DNA of 64,000 nt, taken from NCBI RefSeq assembly GCF_040183065.1, contig NC_091123.1, positions 11,016,001 to 11,080,000 on the forward strand, written 5' to 3'. The notes under the pieces are model-generated. The model ran no database searches. It had not been told where the DNA came from and was given only the letters and a program-made list of their open reading frames with translations. Source of the DNA: Periplaneta americana (Eukaryota > Arthropoda > Insecta > Blattodea > Blattidae). The position numbers and the translations under genes were made by a program. Shown one piece after another: positions 11,761 to 21,874 of the stretch. Position 1 is the first letter of the stretch. Each line of letters opens with the position of its first letter.

Positions 11761-12055
11761 ACTTTATCATGACAAAGAATTTTAAATTCCTACTTTAACC
11801 TATGTATGTGTTAATATATTCATATTCAAAAAATTAATTTCACAATAACCTCTTGACATGCACCTATAGTTGACACATTTCTTTATACCCTCAAAAAATT
11901 ATCACTGGGATACACAATAAAACACCTCAGATCACTTTAAGCTTTAATTATATTTTTATTATTATTTTACAACAACTTTAATTTCATGCAAACACTTTAA
12001 AACATCACTTTCATTTATTTGTCCTCGACATTCAGTCACTTTTTGAACACATATC

Positions 12056-12845
12056 TTACCCCTTCCCCTGTCCCCCCCCCCCCAGCCTTACAGTCCACTC
12101 TGAAGTCTCCGCATACCAAATTATTTGATTGAAATATATGCAAGAGATGTCATTTTCATCATCAGCTTCAAACACTGTTTTACTTGCATTAACACTTTTC
12201 AGATCCATTACTTTTATTTCAACAATACAGACGTAAGTAAATTTTGATGTATTTCTCTTCCCCCCCCCCCCTTCCTTCAAAAAATTCACAAATTATGAAA
12301 TTCCCTTCTTTAACATTCTCTTGCTCAAGACTTTCTATCGTCATCTCATCAGAATCCTCCTCACACCATTCACAGCCTCTAGTATTCATCATTGAAACTG
12401 CACTTTCATCTCAACTTTCCGATTCTCACATCTTCCATTCTTCTCTTTCTCTAGTTCCTTGTTATTACCTTCCTTTTTTTTTTTTTTTTTTAACCTAATG
12501 CTTACAGTGACGCAATTATAGCATGAATTCTTTCTATTTCTTCTTGGAGCTTTCCTTTCAAAAATCCTTTTGAACGGTAAAGACACAAAACCCTTGCTTG
12601 TGGACACCATTTCAGCTGCTTTGTTTTCTGACAGTGAAGGAACTTCTAATAGTTCAACTGGTTGGCATAGGTGCTTCTGCTTCAACTGACTGTGGTGTCG
12701 TGGGCCTAGGTGCTTCTGTTTGAGGTTGTAGCTCTAATACATTCATATCTGTTGCTATGTTTTGTTGTAGCCACAGGGTCTTTACTTTCTTCCACAGAAT
12801 CCTTTGTGGAGCATTTTCCTCGAAAGTTTTCAATTTGTCCATCAA
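12056..12845 (-). pseudogene. C-terminal remnant of pogo/CENP-B-like transposase
   Basis: The minus strand read from 12845 downward gives a linker rich in Pro, Thr and Glu (LQPQTEAPRP, TPQSVEAEAP), then GFVSLPFKRIFERKAPRRNR, a Lys/Glu-rich tract, EEDSDEMTIESLEQEN with EGNFIICEF (in another frame), and TSKFTYVCIVE with DDEND. This order (FKxIL-PKRNR, basic tract, acidic tract, a GDFVLVKF-like barrel strand and a xxYVGxV-like strand) is what I recall at the C-termini of pogo/jerky-type DDE transposases. No DDE catalytic core is present and the frame changes at least twice, so it is an inactive deletion product. Family assignment is by pattern memory. Confidence 0.5.
12470..12492. repeat. T homopolymer tract
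   Basis: A run of about 19 T inside the pogo-like remnant; on the minus strand it adds a Lys run to the translation. Confidence 0.6.
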
Positions 12846-13133
12846 ACCAGACTACATGCTTCTCCAACAGACGTGCTTTACCTGTTCATTGTTGAAATAT
12901 TGTTTCCTAAAGCTGAAACATTGGGTACTTAAGGTTGACAGCTCCTGTCAACTATAGGTTCTAAAAAGATATTCATGCACACTGTGAGAAGCATGTTTAA
13001 ACTAGTTATAAAATTTCAACTTCACAATCTAAACTTGACGACATAGCTGTCAACCTTAGAGAAAACACAAATTCATTTTAAAAATTGGTGTCAACTACAG
13101 ATGTCTTGTCGACTATAGGTGCTCTTACATCTA

Positions 13134-14365
13134 CAGGTTGAACCATAAGTAATGTCATTAATTTCACTTGTTTCAAACAAAAAACTTTAATACAATTTTG
13201 CTCCTTTCTGCTTCCTTTTTGAGAAAAAAATTATTTCATATGAAACACCTCATAGCATATTTTGGGAAAGCTATTCAATTAATTCCCAATATGCTCACTC
13301 AGTTTAACAGAGGAGTATATTATGATGATAGATGAAATGTGCACAAATGTAATCCAAACCAATGAAAACTTTTGTTCCACTGTGACAACACTGTAAACCT
13401 GCCTGGACAGAATCAGCTCACGTATGCAACGAAAAAAAGGGACGTAACACAATTGCTTTTAAAAATGGCTCGAGAAATTTCATTTCTTCTATGTAAGTTT
13501 ACCCAATACTACTCAAAAAATTGAAGTGGAAATCAACTATTTCTAACTGGCTCAAGAAAATTCTTGTACTACAACAAAAGGAGATTTTTTTTATATCAGT
13601 AATTACATTTTTATGATGTAAAATAAGTATTTCTTATTGTCTGTCTTCACCGAATATGTAATTCAAATTGACTCAAAGAGTTTGAAAATATAATTCTTCC
13701 TACATCAGCATTACAAACAGTCTTCATTGTTGGTGAAAATCATGCCTAATATGCCATGAATTCTATTAAGAATGTGTAACTTGTATAAAAAAGTTAACAT
13801 TATGAAACCATTTTCCACTGCTACAATTTCTAATATAACACATTTCTCATAGCAACCTTCCCCCCCCCCTCCCCTCCCCAACAACCATGATGAATTATAT
13901 ATCTTACAAATGTGATGTTCTTCTAGAAAACTGTCCTAAAAAATACACACACACACACACACACATATGAAACTCATTTTTATTTCAATGTTATACAATT
14001 ATTACTTTATACACTTGTTTCATAACATTACTACCATGTGATGAAATATTTTCGGCCTTTCCCGCCTGTCGATTTCAATTAATATCACTAATGCAGTGCG
14101 AGTTTCTACACACTAAGGCCTTGACACCTTGTTGATGGATAACTTGGAGCTACGAGTGGTATAGGGTGGTACACGAGTTACATATCCCAGCCCCAATGCC
14201 CCAAAACCTAAGGATCTAATTATTTATATTATTATAATATTATAATACACGGCAAAAATCTGTTTGGTTCGACTTGGTAACCAGTCATACAATCTAACAA
14301 TTATCACTAAGAAAATAACTCCTCACTTCAAGTCATCCCTCTTATTACCTCACAAGGATAAGAGT
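13134..14365. other. Unannotated AT-rich stretch with small simple repeats
   Basis: Contains a C-rich tract at about 13860-13878, an (AC)n run at about 13943-13964, and an AT-rich tattattataatattataat segment near 14230. No coding or TIR structure seen. Confidence 0.5.
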
Positions 14366-14379
14366 CACAGTGTACATTA

Positions 14380-14728
14380 ATAATAATCCATGGCACTACA
14401 GCCCATGAAGGGCCTAGACCGACCAGCCGGCTGCTGGCCTCACGCCCACATGCCGAAGCAGAGGTGGACGATCATCCAACCAGAATGGAGGTATCATGTG
14501 GTTAGCACAATGATCCCCCCCCCAGCCGTTATAGCTGGCATTCGCAACCAGATTTCACTACCTATCGTAGTTCCCCAAGTGCATCACGATGCTGGGTGGG
14601 CACCAGTCCCATACACTGACCGAAATTTCATGAGAACATTTCTTCCCCCATGAGGACTCGAACCAGCGCGCATTCCATAACGTGAGTCCTAGGCAGATGC
14701 CTTAGACCACAATGCCACGGTGCGGGAC
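14380..14728 (-). mobile_element. Full-length tRNA-derived SINE (family A) with 14 bp TSD
   Basis: Minus-strand head: tggcattgtggtctaaggca (box A) and ggttcgagtcc (box B), at about 14650-14728. The body follows and ends in an ATT-repeat tail at 14380-14390. It is flanked by cacagtgtacatta (14366-14379) and cacagtgcacatta (14729-14742), one mismatch. A truncated relative is at 21630-21874. 349 bp. Confidence 0.85.
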
Positions 14729-15346
14729 CACAGTGCACATTAGCTGGACTCAATGTAGGATGACACACTATCACAGGGCTATGACAGAATTGACAAGTGA
14801 CCCAAGTCTGGAAGAATTCAATAAAACTGAGTGCCAGCGCTATACCAACCTGCCAATCAGGTCGACCCCGAGACATAATCCATTCACATATCCAATTTTT
14901 GCTACACAAGGAAAACCAAACAATCAATTCGTTCCTCAGAACCGACAATTTTCAACTCCTAATCCAACTCAACAGAATTTTAAACCTTCACAGCCTACGA
15001 ACCAACAACCTTTCAAATCACAGCTCCTTACCCTACCCAAATAATATTGGTAGACACTTCATTCGTGTTAACTGACCAAACCAAAGTTTCCCACAACCTA
15101 TTTCAACCGTAAGAGGAAATGAAATTCACATGCAGAACCATTTCAAGACATATTCTTTAGGATAAATGTTTCAACCAGAACATCAGTATGATCCTCAGAC
15201 CGATTCACCTCAATTCTCAAACGAGTATGACACTCAGGTTAATTCTCCCTACTGTACCAATAAGTGTCAAGATGAAAATCAACATCAAGAGATTTTTCGT
15301 ATAACCCAGCCATCAAAATAATATTAATAATAATCCTAATTACACT

Positions 15347-15434
15347 CGCTAATATGTTTTCGCGGGATATCAGCCGAGTTAAGATTTTGGAAAAAATCTT
15401 AACTCGGCTGATATCCCGCGAAAACATATTAGCG
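15347..15434. repeat. Perfect 42 bp hairpin with 4-base loop
   Basis: Left arm 15347-15388 (cgctaatatgttttcgcggg onward) is followed by loop ggaa and a right arm 15393-15434 that is its exact reverse complement. The GC content of the arms is higher than the surroundings. No TSD or family resemblance was found. Confidence 0.95.
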
Positions 15435-15537
15435 AACCAACGCCGAGAAAGCCTCAAATCATACATCCTAATTACAGTTTGTCAACTTATTCCAACAAAA
15501 AATTTTGATTAATAGTAGCACTTGTAATTCAGTTATA

Positions 15538-16291
15538 CTCATGACAGACTACAGTACCAATCGCAATCAAGTCAAATCGCGATTACCGAAAATGTGGTGA
15601 CACACTAGGTCCTGTCTGGTCAGCAATGGGAATTTATTTCTAAAATTGCTATATGCTTTACAATGTAAACTGATAGAATTTATATTATTTTCAAAAGAGA
15701 TTTTATAACCTACAAAATTTTTATCATCATGCCAAAAATTTATATTATTTTGTAATAAAACATATTTTTAAAATCAACCCTAACCTCAACGATAGCGTCA
15801 TAATGGAGACTGAAATTGAAAATCTGAAAAACAAACCAGTTCCAGTTTGCAATCCATTGAAATGAAAAACCTTTCAGCAGCCTTCTATTGCTCTCTATAT
15901 ATATGAAATATGAATAATTCGTCTGTCATTTGTTAATATATTTCTCTTTTTACTTCTCTCACATCTGCATTAAATTTCTCCACTACGTATAATAGTAGCC
16001 AAATTCATTTTCTAGCCATTCATTTTCGTTTCTATTTTATATAATACAATGGAAGGGGTAACAAAATTCCACAGCAGAAGTTATCACAACTTCCTAAATA
16101 ACATAAATCAAGGTGATTCGAAACCAAAGATTACTAAAATGTTACTTTCTTCCACTGGGCCGTGCCTCAACACGATTATCTTGTTCTGGAAACAGGATTT
16201 AGCTCCTGATCACAATCGGGATGGTGACACACTACAAACCCGATCGCAAATGGGTCGATAATCGCTATTAGTGATTGTAGTCTGTCACCAG
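15538..16291. mobile_element. Probable TA-flanked TIR element, 754 bp, inside LTR fossil
   Basis: The left end ctcatgacagactacagtac matches the reverse complement of the right end, ctggtgacagactacaatca, over about 16 of 20 positions, with TA at 15536-15537 and 16292-16293. A second shared motif, ggtgacacacta, lies near both ends (about 15596 and 16213). No transposase seen. Confidence 0.5.
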
Positions 16292-17082
16292 TATTATGAA
16301 TCCACATTTCCTCTACTAGGAACCATTCTGTATCCAACAATTGAATAAGACAATGTCCAATTTCCTATTTTTTTTTTTTTCAACACGATAAAACCCTCTA
16401 AATTTCAGAGTTATATAAAACCACAAACATTAAATACCACACTACCACTCCTTTCAATTCTTTGTCTAATTCAACTGTACAACAATTAAATTCCATTCTT
16501 CTTGAAAAACTATGTATTTCAACAGACCACGATAAATTCACCACCCTCTCAGAGCTTGTAACTGCTATAATTACGAAATACAACTTCTCCATTCATTCCA
16601 CGACTAAACAACTTCCATTTAATGTTCTATAATTATGGTCCCTACTACCACGCATTGGACCACGTCTTCTTGTCCTCTCCGAAAATCAATGAGTATATCC
16701 AAAGACAAGGTAATCGGTTGAGAATTCTAACAGAGCATCACTCTAAACCCAACACTTCTACTTTTGATCATACATACCAGATTAATGAAACTGTCTATGT
16801 ATTAGATCCCCAAACAAGAAATCAAAAAACCTGTGGAATTAAAAATGGTGAAATAAATGTAAGAAACTTCCGGGACATAAAATCTAAAACAAGAATCCTT
16901 ACAATTCCAGGTTCATCCTCAGATATGGCTCTATCCATACCCAGCCCATAAAAACCCTAGGATTTTATGCCGACTCAATGGGACCTGCCATAATAACTAA
17001 CAATTACCACAAGTTCATTTTTCATTTCAACCTCACCAGCTTAAGGGAATCTTACAATAACATTCGCAACACCGCTTTTCAA

Positions 17083-17131
17083 CAGGTTCAATACCCGGCC
17101 CCGGAACAATTTTTCCCTCAAAATTATTCAT
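17083..17131 (+). mobile_element. Fragment of tRNA-headed SINE (family B), 3' half
   Basis: Begins at box B (ggttcaatacccggcccc) and continues gaacaatttttccctc-aaattattca, matching the end of the longer copy at 17225-17418. Confidence 0.7.
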
Positions 17132-17224
17132 ATCAACTTCAAAGGGAGTTATACCTGAAAGCTTGATTTGCATAATACACATCACTGTTCGTTAACAGAA
17201 AACACACAATTTAAGTCACACAGA

Positions 17225-17418
17225 GTTAGTGTGCACTCAATGTTGGTTGCCTGACGGTTGTCAGCCCACTTTGAGGTCTGTGGATATAGAGGGAAAATGT
17301 TGGATCGGTGTCAGGTAGAGTTCCCAGGTAGCTCAGCTGGTAGAGCGTTGGTATGTTTAACCAAGGTCCCGGGTTCGATACCCGGCCCCGGAACAATTTT
17401 TCCCTCTAAATTATTCAC
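17225..17418 (+). mobile_element. tRNA-headed SINE (family B)
   Basis: Contains a near-complete tRNA-like head at about 17325-17395: box A ggtagctcagctggtagagc, an anticodon-like stem ttggt/accaa, and box B gggttcgataccc. The unpaired acceptor stem and the flanking conserved sequence (gagggaaaatgttggatcgg before it, gaacaatttttccctct after it, the latter shared with 17083-17131) show a SINE rather than a working tRNA gene. Confidence 0.75.
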
Positions 17419-18590
17419 TACTTTTCTTATTTAATTTCTCAATTAAATCTAACTATTAAAGATGCAAAAAAAGAATTAAAATAATACTGTACTATATACT
17501 TTCACGAAATAGTCAACTATTGGGGCATCAACTCTATTTGCAAGACTTGTTAAACTGCAAACTTAACTCCCATACCGTAGTACTCAAATGCAAACGAGGG
17601 TGACATATCTATGACAAGCAAAATTATGGTATCGTATTCAAACTATAGGAATGCCCAGATAAATACCGTACATAATATTTACCTATCCAATCGGTAAATG
17701 AGTAAAGGAAAGGCTAAAACCGTATGAAACAGAGAAATTTGATCATTAACAGATCACTCAAAAGGCCAATAAACAAAATCATTATGAAGAAAAACATTTA
17801 TATTACTGTGACAATTACAAACTGATTACAACACATCCAACTAACTTCTTAACTGCCCTTGTTACATTTTCTCTGGGTACCTGCTGAAATTCTGGATAAG
17901 AGAGGCAAAATTCATTCATATGGCATTCCACATCGTAATGATATTCTCCCTGTATTATCCTTCCACATTGGAAGTAAGCTCCAACCATGAAAATGCTCAT
18001 TGGCAATGGACAAAGTGACTGGCAATATTGGTCTTGTTAGTTCTTCAACTACCTGTCTGGTCACAAAGTACTTCACTCTCTCTCTATCCCACACTGCCGC
18101 CCCTTCAAGACAAGGCTCACTAACTAGCAATGACGTCATTCAAGGCCCAAAATATTTCATCACACCGTATTTCAATTTTGTTCCTTACTTCAACGTCAAA
18201 TAAGCATACCATATTCCCCCTCCCCTCCTCCTAAATGTTTTAAAATTTTGTTTTCATAAAGTCAAATATGCATCATTATTGTTCACGATCTCTACAATAT
18301 AGACATATTTCTTAATCTTATCTATTTAGTTTGAAAGAAGCGTGCCTTATTGGTTTGTTCAGAGCAACACAACTTAATGTGTTACTCCCAGTTGGTTGTA
18401 GGGTGCAGCGTCACGTTGTCATAATTTATGTATTTTAAAACACACGTTTTTCTGCACAACTATTCAAAATGGTAGCAAAATTCTATTTCACTTTTTTTGT
18501 TCCTCTTTACTCAAGGAATATCCCACCAGAATTACTGACATTACTTTCGGTTCAACCTGTATATAATCTATTCTAATGTACTGAGCATTA
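17419..18590. other. Unassigned stretch with a weak minus-strand open frame
   Basis: Minus-strand 17815-18140 is open in two overlapping frames (VWDRERVKYFVTRQVVEE; PEFQQVPRENVTRAVKKL). The second phrase is faintly like the C-terminus of a mariner transposase, but no DDE motif or TIR supports it. A CT repeat lies near 18075. Otherwise nothing identified. Confidence 0.3.
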
Positions 18591-18599
18591 TCATTCTTT

Positions 18600-18842
18600 C
18601 CAACCTTAAGCTGGGGGCATTCCTCTTCAAATCATTCACTCCTTCTGATGTTCCCTTGACTGATGTCCTCTTGAAATTCTTCATGCCTTCTGATGTCCTC
18701 TTGAAATCCTTCACTCCTGATGTCCTCTTGAAATCCTTCACTCCTTCCCATGTCCTCTTTAAATTCTTCACTTCTTCTTAACAATCTTGCTCATCGGTCT
18801 CAGGAAAAGCTGTGGTCGTCCCCTGACTGGCAGACGAAATAT
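18600..18842 (-). other. Exon-like segment with internal 33 bp minisatellite
   Basis: On the minus strand an acceptor-like tttctcctccag precedes 18842. Downstream a frame reads TTTAFPETDEQDC, then a stop, then five or so 11-residue repeats of the form KDFKRTSEG (18617-18777). The phrase FPETDE is shared with the exon-like segment at 25012-25117 (PVFPETDEDWYEDLKDF), whose EDLKDF resembles the repeated unit here. This suggests paralogous exons of one minus-strand locus, this copy expanded by tandem duplication and interrupted by a stop. Function unknown. Confidence 0.4.
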
Positions 18843-19199
18843 CTGGAGGAGAAATTCATAATGATGTCAGCTCAGTGTTATCCAAAATATCACTTCATCT
18901 TACAATTCCTTTTTCCATTTCCTCATTTCTTGTAGGCCTACTATTAATTTAGGCTAAACAGACATCCCAGTTTTCACACAATTGTCCCACTGTCCCAACA
19001 AAAACTTCAGGACACTTGCATTTCCCGAATTTTACTAGAGACGCGAATTACTATTTCACCTAACAGGACTGCACTCAGGTGGAAAAAATTTCCAGAATAC
19101 CAATAAACTAATCTTAAAACGCTATAGCAATAGACAGCAAATGAATAGTACATACTTAAGTCAAGTTTAAGTAAAATTGTCCCACTTTTCCCTTTGGAA

Positions 19200-19920
19200 A
19201 CTCTGGTTATTCTACTATTACCATTCTATCTCAATATAATCAAATGAACGCACTCATCCATTTCAATTAAAGTTTATTTCATTCATTGTATCTCAATATA
19301 ATCAAGTAAATGCACTCTACCTTTCATGTTTTTATTGGGTTATTTTACGACGCTGTATCAACATCTATGTTATTTAGCGTCTGAATGAAATGAAGGTGAT
19401 AATGCCGGTGAAATGAATCTGGGGTCCAGCACCGAAAGTTACCTAGCATTTGCTCGTATTGGGTAGAGGGAAAACCCCGGAAAAACCTCAACCAGGTAAC
19501 TTGCCCCGACCAGGATTCGAACCCGGGCCACCTGGTTTCACGGCCAGACACACTTACCGTTACCCCACAGGTGTGGACCCTTTCATGTTATTTCAATTAA
19601 ATTTTCATTAATTCCGATTATAATCAAGTGAACACACTCAAGCTTCTATATTATTTCAATTTCACTTTCTTTCATCCCTTCTGTCTCGATATAATCAAGC
19701 CAATGCACTAAAGCTTTTATAATGTTTCCATTAAACTTCCATTAATTCTTCTCAATATAATCAAGTGAACACATTCATCCATTTCAATTAAAGTTTAATT
19801 CATTCTATCTCAACATAATCAAGAGAATGCTCAATCTTTTACTTTGTTTCAATTCAACTTTCATTAATTGTATCTCAATCGACAATCAAGTGAATGCACT
19901 GAAGCTAGTTTTATTTATTT
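19200..19920. repeat. Diverged tandem repeat, unit about 70-75 bp
   Basis: The phrase ctcaatataatcaagtgaa followed by gcactcaagcttttatat and tttcaattaaactttcatt recurs about seven times, split by a SINE at 19331-19578. Copies are diverged with indels. No coding. Confidence 0.75.
19331..19578 (-). mobile_element. tRNA-derived SINE (family C), 248 bp, 11 bp TSD
   Basis: Minus-strand head with box A (tggggtaacggtaagtgtgt) and box B (gggttcgaatcc), body aggtttttccggggttttcc, and 3' end gatacagcgtcgtaaaataa. Flanked by cctttcatgtt at 19320-19330 and 19579-19589. It is inserted into the 70 bp tandem repeat. The same family occurs at 46440-46601/52097-52200. Confidence 0.85.
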
Positions 19921-19992
19921 AATCTAATATTCTGCTCATCTCACCTAACCACTGGTCCTAAACACTGACATTAGTTAGCAATCCATATTTAC

Positions 19993-20918
19993 CAATTCAT
20001 GCACGCACAAGTCCATGACATCTCCTGACACAGAGCCGCCTCATTACCTCCCCCAGAGTCCCCCAAACTGTCCCAAAATACCCTGAAACAACAAACATAG
20101 CAATCACACTTCTTTACAAGTGGCTTACATTTCCCGCAACATAAGCAAACTCCACTGATAACAGAATATCCACATTTCAAAAACCTAAATACACAAAATT
20201 TTAATTCTTAACTACATTCTATAACTGTATTATTACTACTGCTAATTTACTGTGTCTAAATATTGGCATTACTTAGTAATCCATGTTTACCAGTTTATCC
20301 ATGTTTCCTGACTGGTATTTGATCCACAGCTCTTTCCCATCTCCTGTCCCAGACCCGTCTCCAGTCCACAGCTGCCCCAAAATATCCTGCAACAAGACAC
20401 ATGACAATCACATTTTACATTTTTCACAACCTATGAAACAGCAACATATGGACTAATACAACGTGAACATATTCTTACTGCTAATTTACCATCTTTAAAT
20501 ATCGACATTAGTTACTAATCCACGTTTACCAGTTTATGCATGATTCCTGACTGCTATTTCATTTACAGTTGTCTCCCATCTCCTGTCCCAGAGTCGTCTT
20601 CAGTCCGCAACTGCCCCATGATATCCTGCAACAGGACACCTCACCATCACATTTCTTTACAAGCACCTTACATTTTCTGCAACCTATCAAACAGCAAGAT
20701 ATGCACTGATAACAGAACAAGCACATCTTATTACTGCTAATTTACTGACTTCAGATATCGACATTAGTTAGTAATCCATGTTTACCAGTTTATGCATGTA
20801 TCGTGACTGCAATTTCCTCCACAGTTGCCTCCCATCTCCTCTAACACTGCCCTTCACTACCATCTTCTGTGTCACTCCACAGAATCAAACACCTACTCCC
20901 AAACTGCCACAAAATGTC
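19993..20918 (-). other. Array of four exon-like units with conserved splice sites
   Basis: On the minus strand four related units are each bounded by an acceptor (ttgttgcag or ttgtttcag) and a donor (ctg/ttg followed by gtaaacatgg or a variant): 20786-20918, 20530-20625, 20291-20386 and 19993-20082. The middle two are both 96 bp. The unit at 20291-20386 is open throughout (DILGQLWTGDGSGTGDGKEL); its neighbour has two stops in the matching frame. Intron sequence between units is also alike (tactgctaattta, ttagttagtaatcca), so whole exon-plus-intron blocks of about 240-300 bp were duplicated. No protein family recognised. This may be a decayed host gene or non-coding transcript. Confidence 0.5.
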
Positions 20919-21627
20919 CTGAAACAAGACACATTTCAAAAGTCGTTTAAGTAACCTATGAAACACAAAGATATGGAAACTGCATTGCTACTACTAAATG
21001 CACTATATCTTCAAGAATATTAATCCGCAATGCTTTAGTCTTTATTTCTTTAATATTGTCTTTGCAATTTTTTATACATTGTAATTTTTCGGGGGTTCAG
21101 AGTCATAACGACATATCTACAAAATTCATGTTTTGAGATAAATGCAAAAGAAGTTTTGCAACAACTGAAACACTATCACTGTTATGGCCTATGTTATTGT
21201 GTGCGACATATGTTATAACTCGTTGTTATTAGAGTATGTTTACATCTGCTCAACAATTTTTTTTGTGTTTAAGCTAAGTGTTACGTAAGAAAAAAAAAAA
21301 AGATTGTGTTGTAGATACGTTGTTTTGACTTTAAATAAATTGTTCTTTTTGCAAGTTACACTTGATTTTAATATTAATGACAATAGAAATAATGCACTGA
21401 AGTATTTATATATTATTGTTTAATTACATCTAATTATTGTGAAACAAACAGTTTTATAAGTCTTTCTTCTGATATTGATTAGCAAGATGCTGGATAATAT
21501 GCCAAAATGTTTAAAATACTAAACTGATGGCAATATACCATAATTTACCGAACTAACCGAAATGAATTTTACAAAAACCTGTATCACTGAAACAAAAACT
21601 ATTATATTGAAAAAGGAATGGTCCTCA

Positions 21628-21629
<2 letters not shown>

Positions 21630-21666
<37 letters not shown>

Positions 21667-21874
21667 TAATTCGTAGGGCTACAGCACTTTAAGGGTCCAG
21701 ACCGACCAGCCAGCTGCTGGCCTCAGGCACAGATGTCTAAGCAGAGGTGAAATCTAACTAGAATAGAGGTATCGTGTGATTAGCACGATTGTCCACCTAC
21801 TAGGCGTTGTAGCTGGCTTTCTTAACCGGATTTCTCTACTTATCATAGCTCTCCAAGTGCATCACAATGCTGAT
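21630..21874 (-). mobile_element. 5'-truncated SINE (family A) with (AAT)n tail
   Basis: Matches 14380-14640 (gggctacagcac, gaccgaccagcc, gctgctggcctca, gcatcacaatgctg) but lacks the tRNA head. Its tail is the (AAT)n at 21630-21664. Inserted between the transposase C-terminus and the left TIR of the 3.7 kb element. Confidence 0.8.

Larger units (their letters stand above)
11653..13131 (-). mobile_element. Pogo-like DNA transposon, internally deleted, about 1.5 kb
   Basis: The terminal sequence aggtaagagcaccagtagtc (11653) is matched by the reverse complement of the right end, gatgtaagagcacctatagtc (13131), with TA on both sides (11651-11652 and 13132-13133). A motif of the type cacctatagttgacac recurs near both ends (about 11867-11882, 12943-12957 and 13088-13121), as subterminal transposase-binding repeats would. 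The interior minus strand carries the C-terminal part of a transposase (see separate entry). A 37 bp LINE end is inserted at 11724-11760. Confidence 0.65.
14785..16960 (+). mobile_element. Broken Ty3/Gypsy-like LTR-element fossil (gag-like and integrase-like parts)
   Basis: Plus-strand translation of about 14785-15330 gives a Gln/Asn/Pro-rich gag-like segment (QGKPNNQFVPQNRQF, TPNPTQQNFK). About 16400-16870 gives an integrase C-terminal-like segment (SELVTAIITKYNFSIHST followed by LPFNVLYNYG). The order gag then integrase on one strand fits a single old element whose protease/reverse transcriptase region is gone. A TA-flanked element (15538-16291) is inserted between the two parts. No LTRs could be paired. 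It is heavily decayed, with multiple breaks, and appears old. Confidence 0.55.

Noticed and set aside
14830-14868. tRNA-like piece (gccagcgctataccaacctg)
   Set aside because: Resembles the family D SINE head, but it is very short and falls in the gag-like reading of the LTR fossil; not separable from chance.
17325-17395. tRNA gene
   Set aside because: Boxes A and B and an anticodon-like stem are present, but the acceptor stem is mispaired and the flanks belong to a SINE with a second partial copy nearby.
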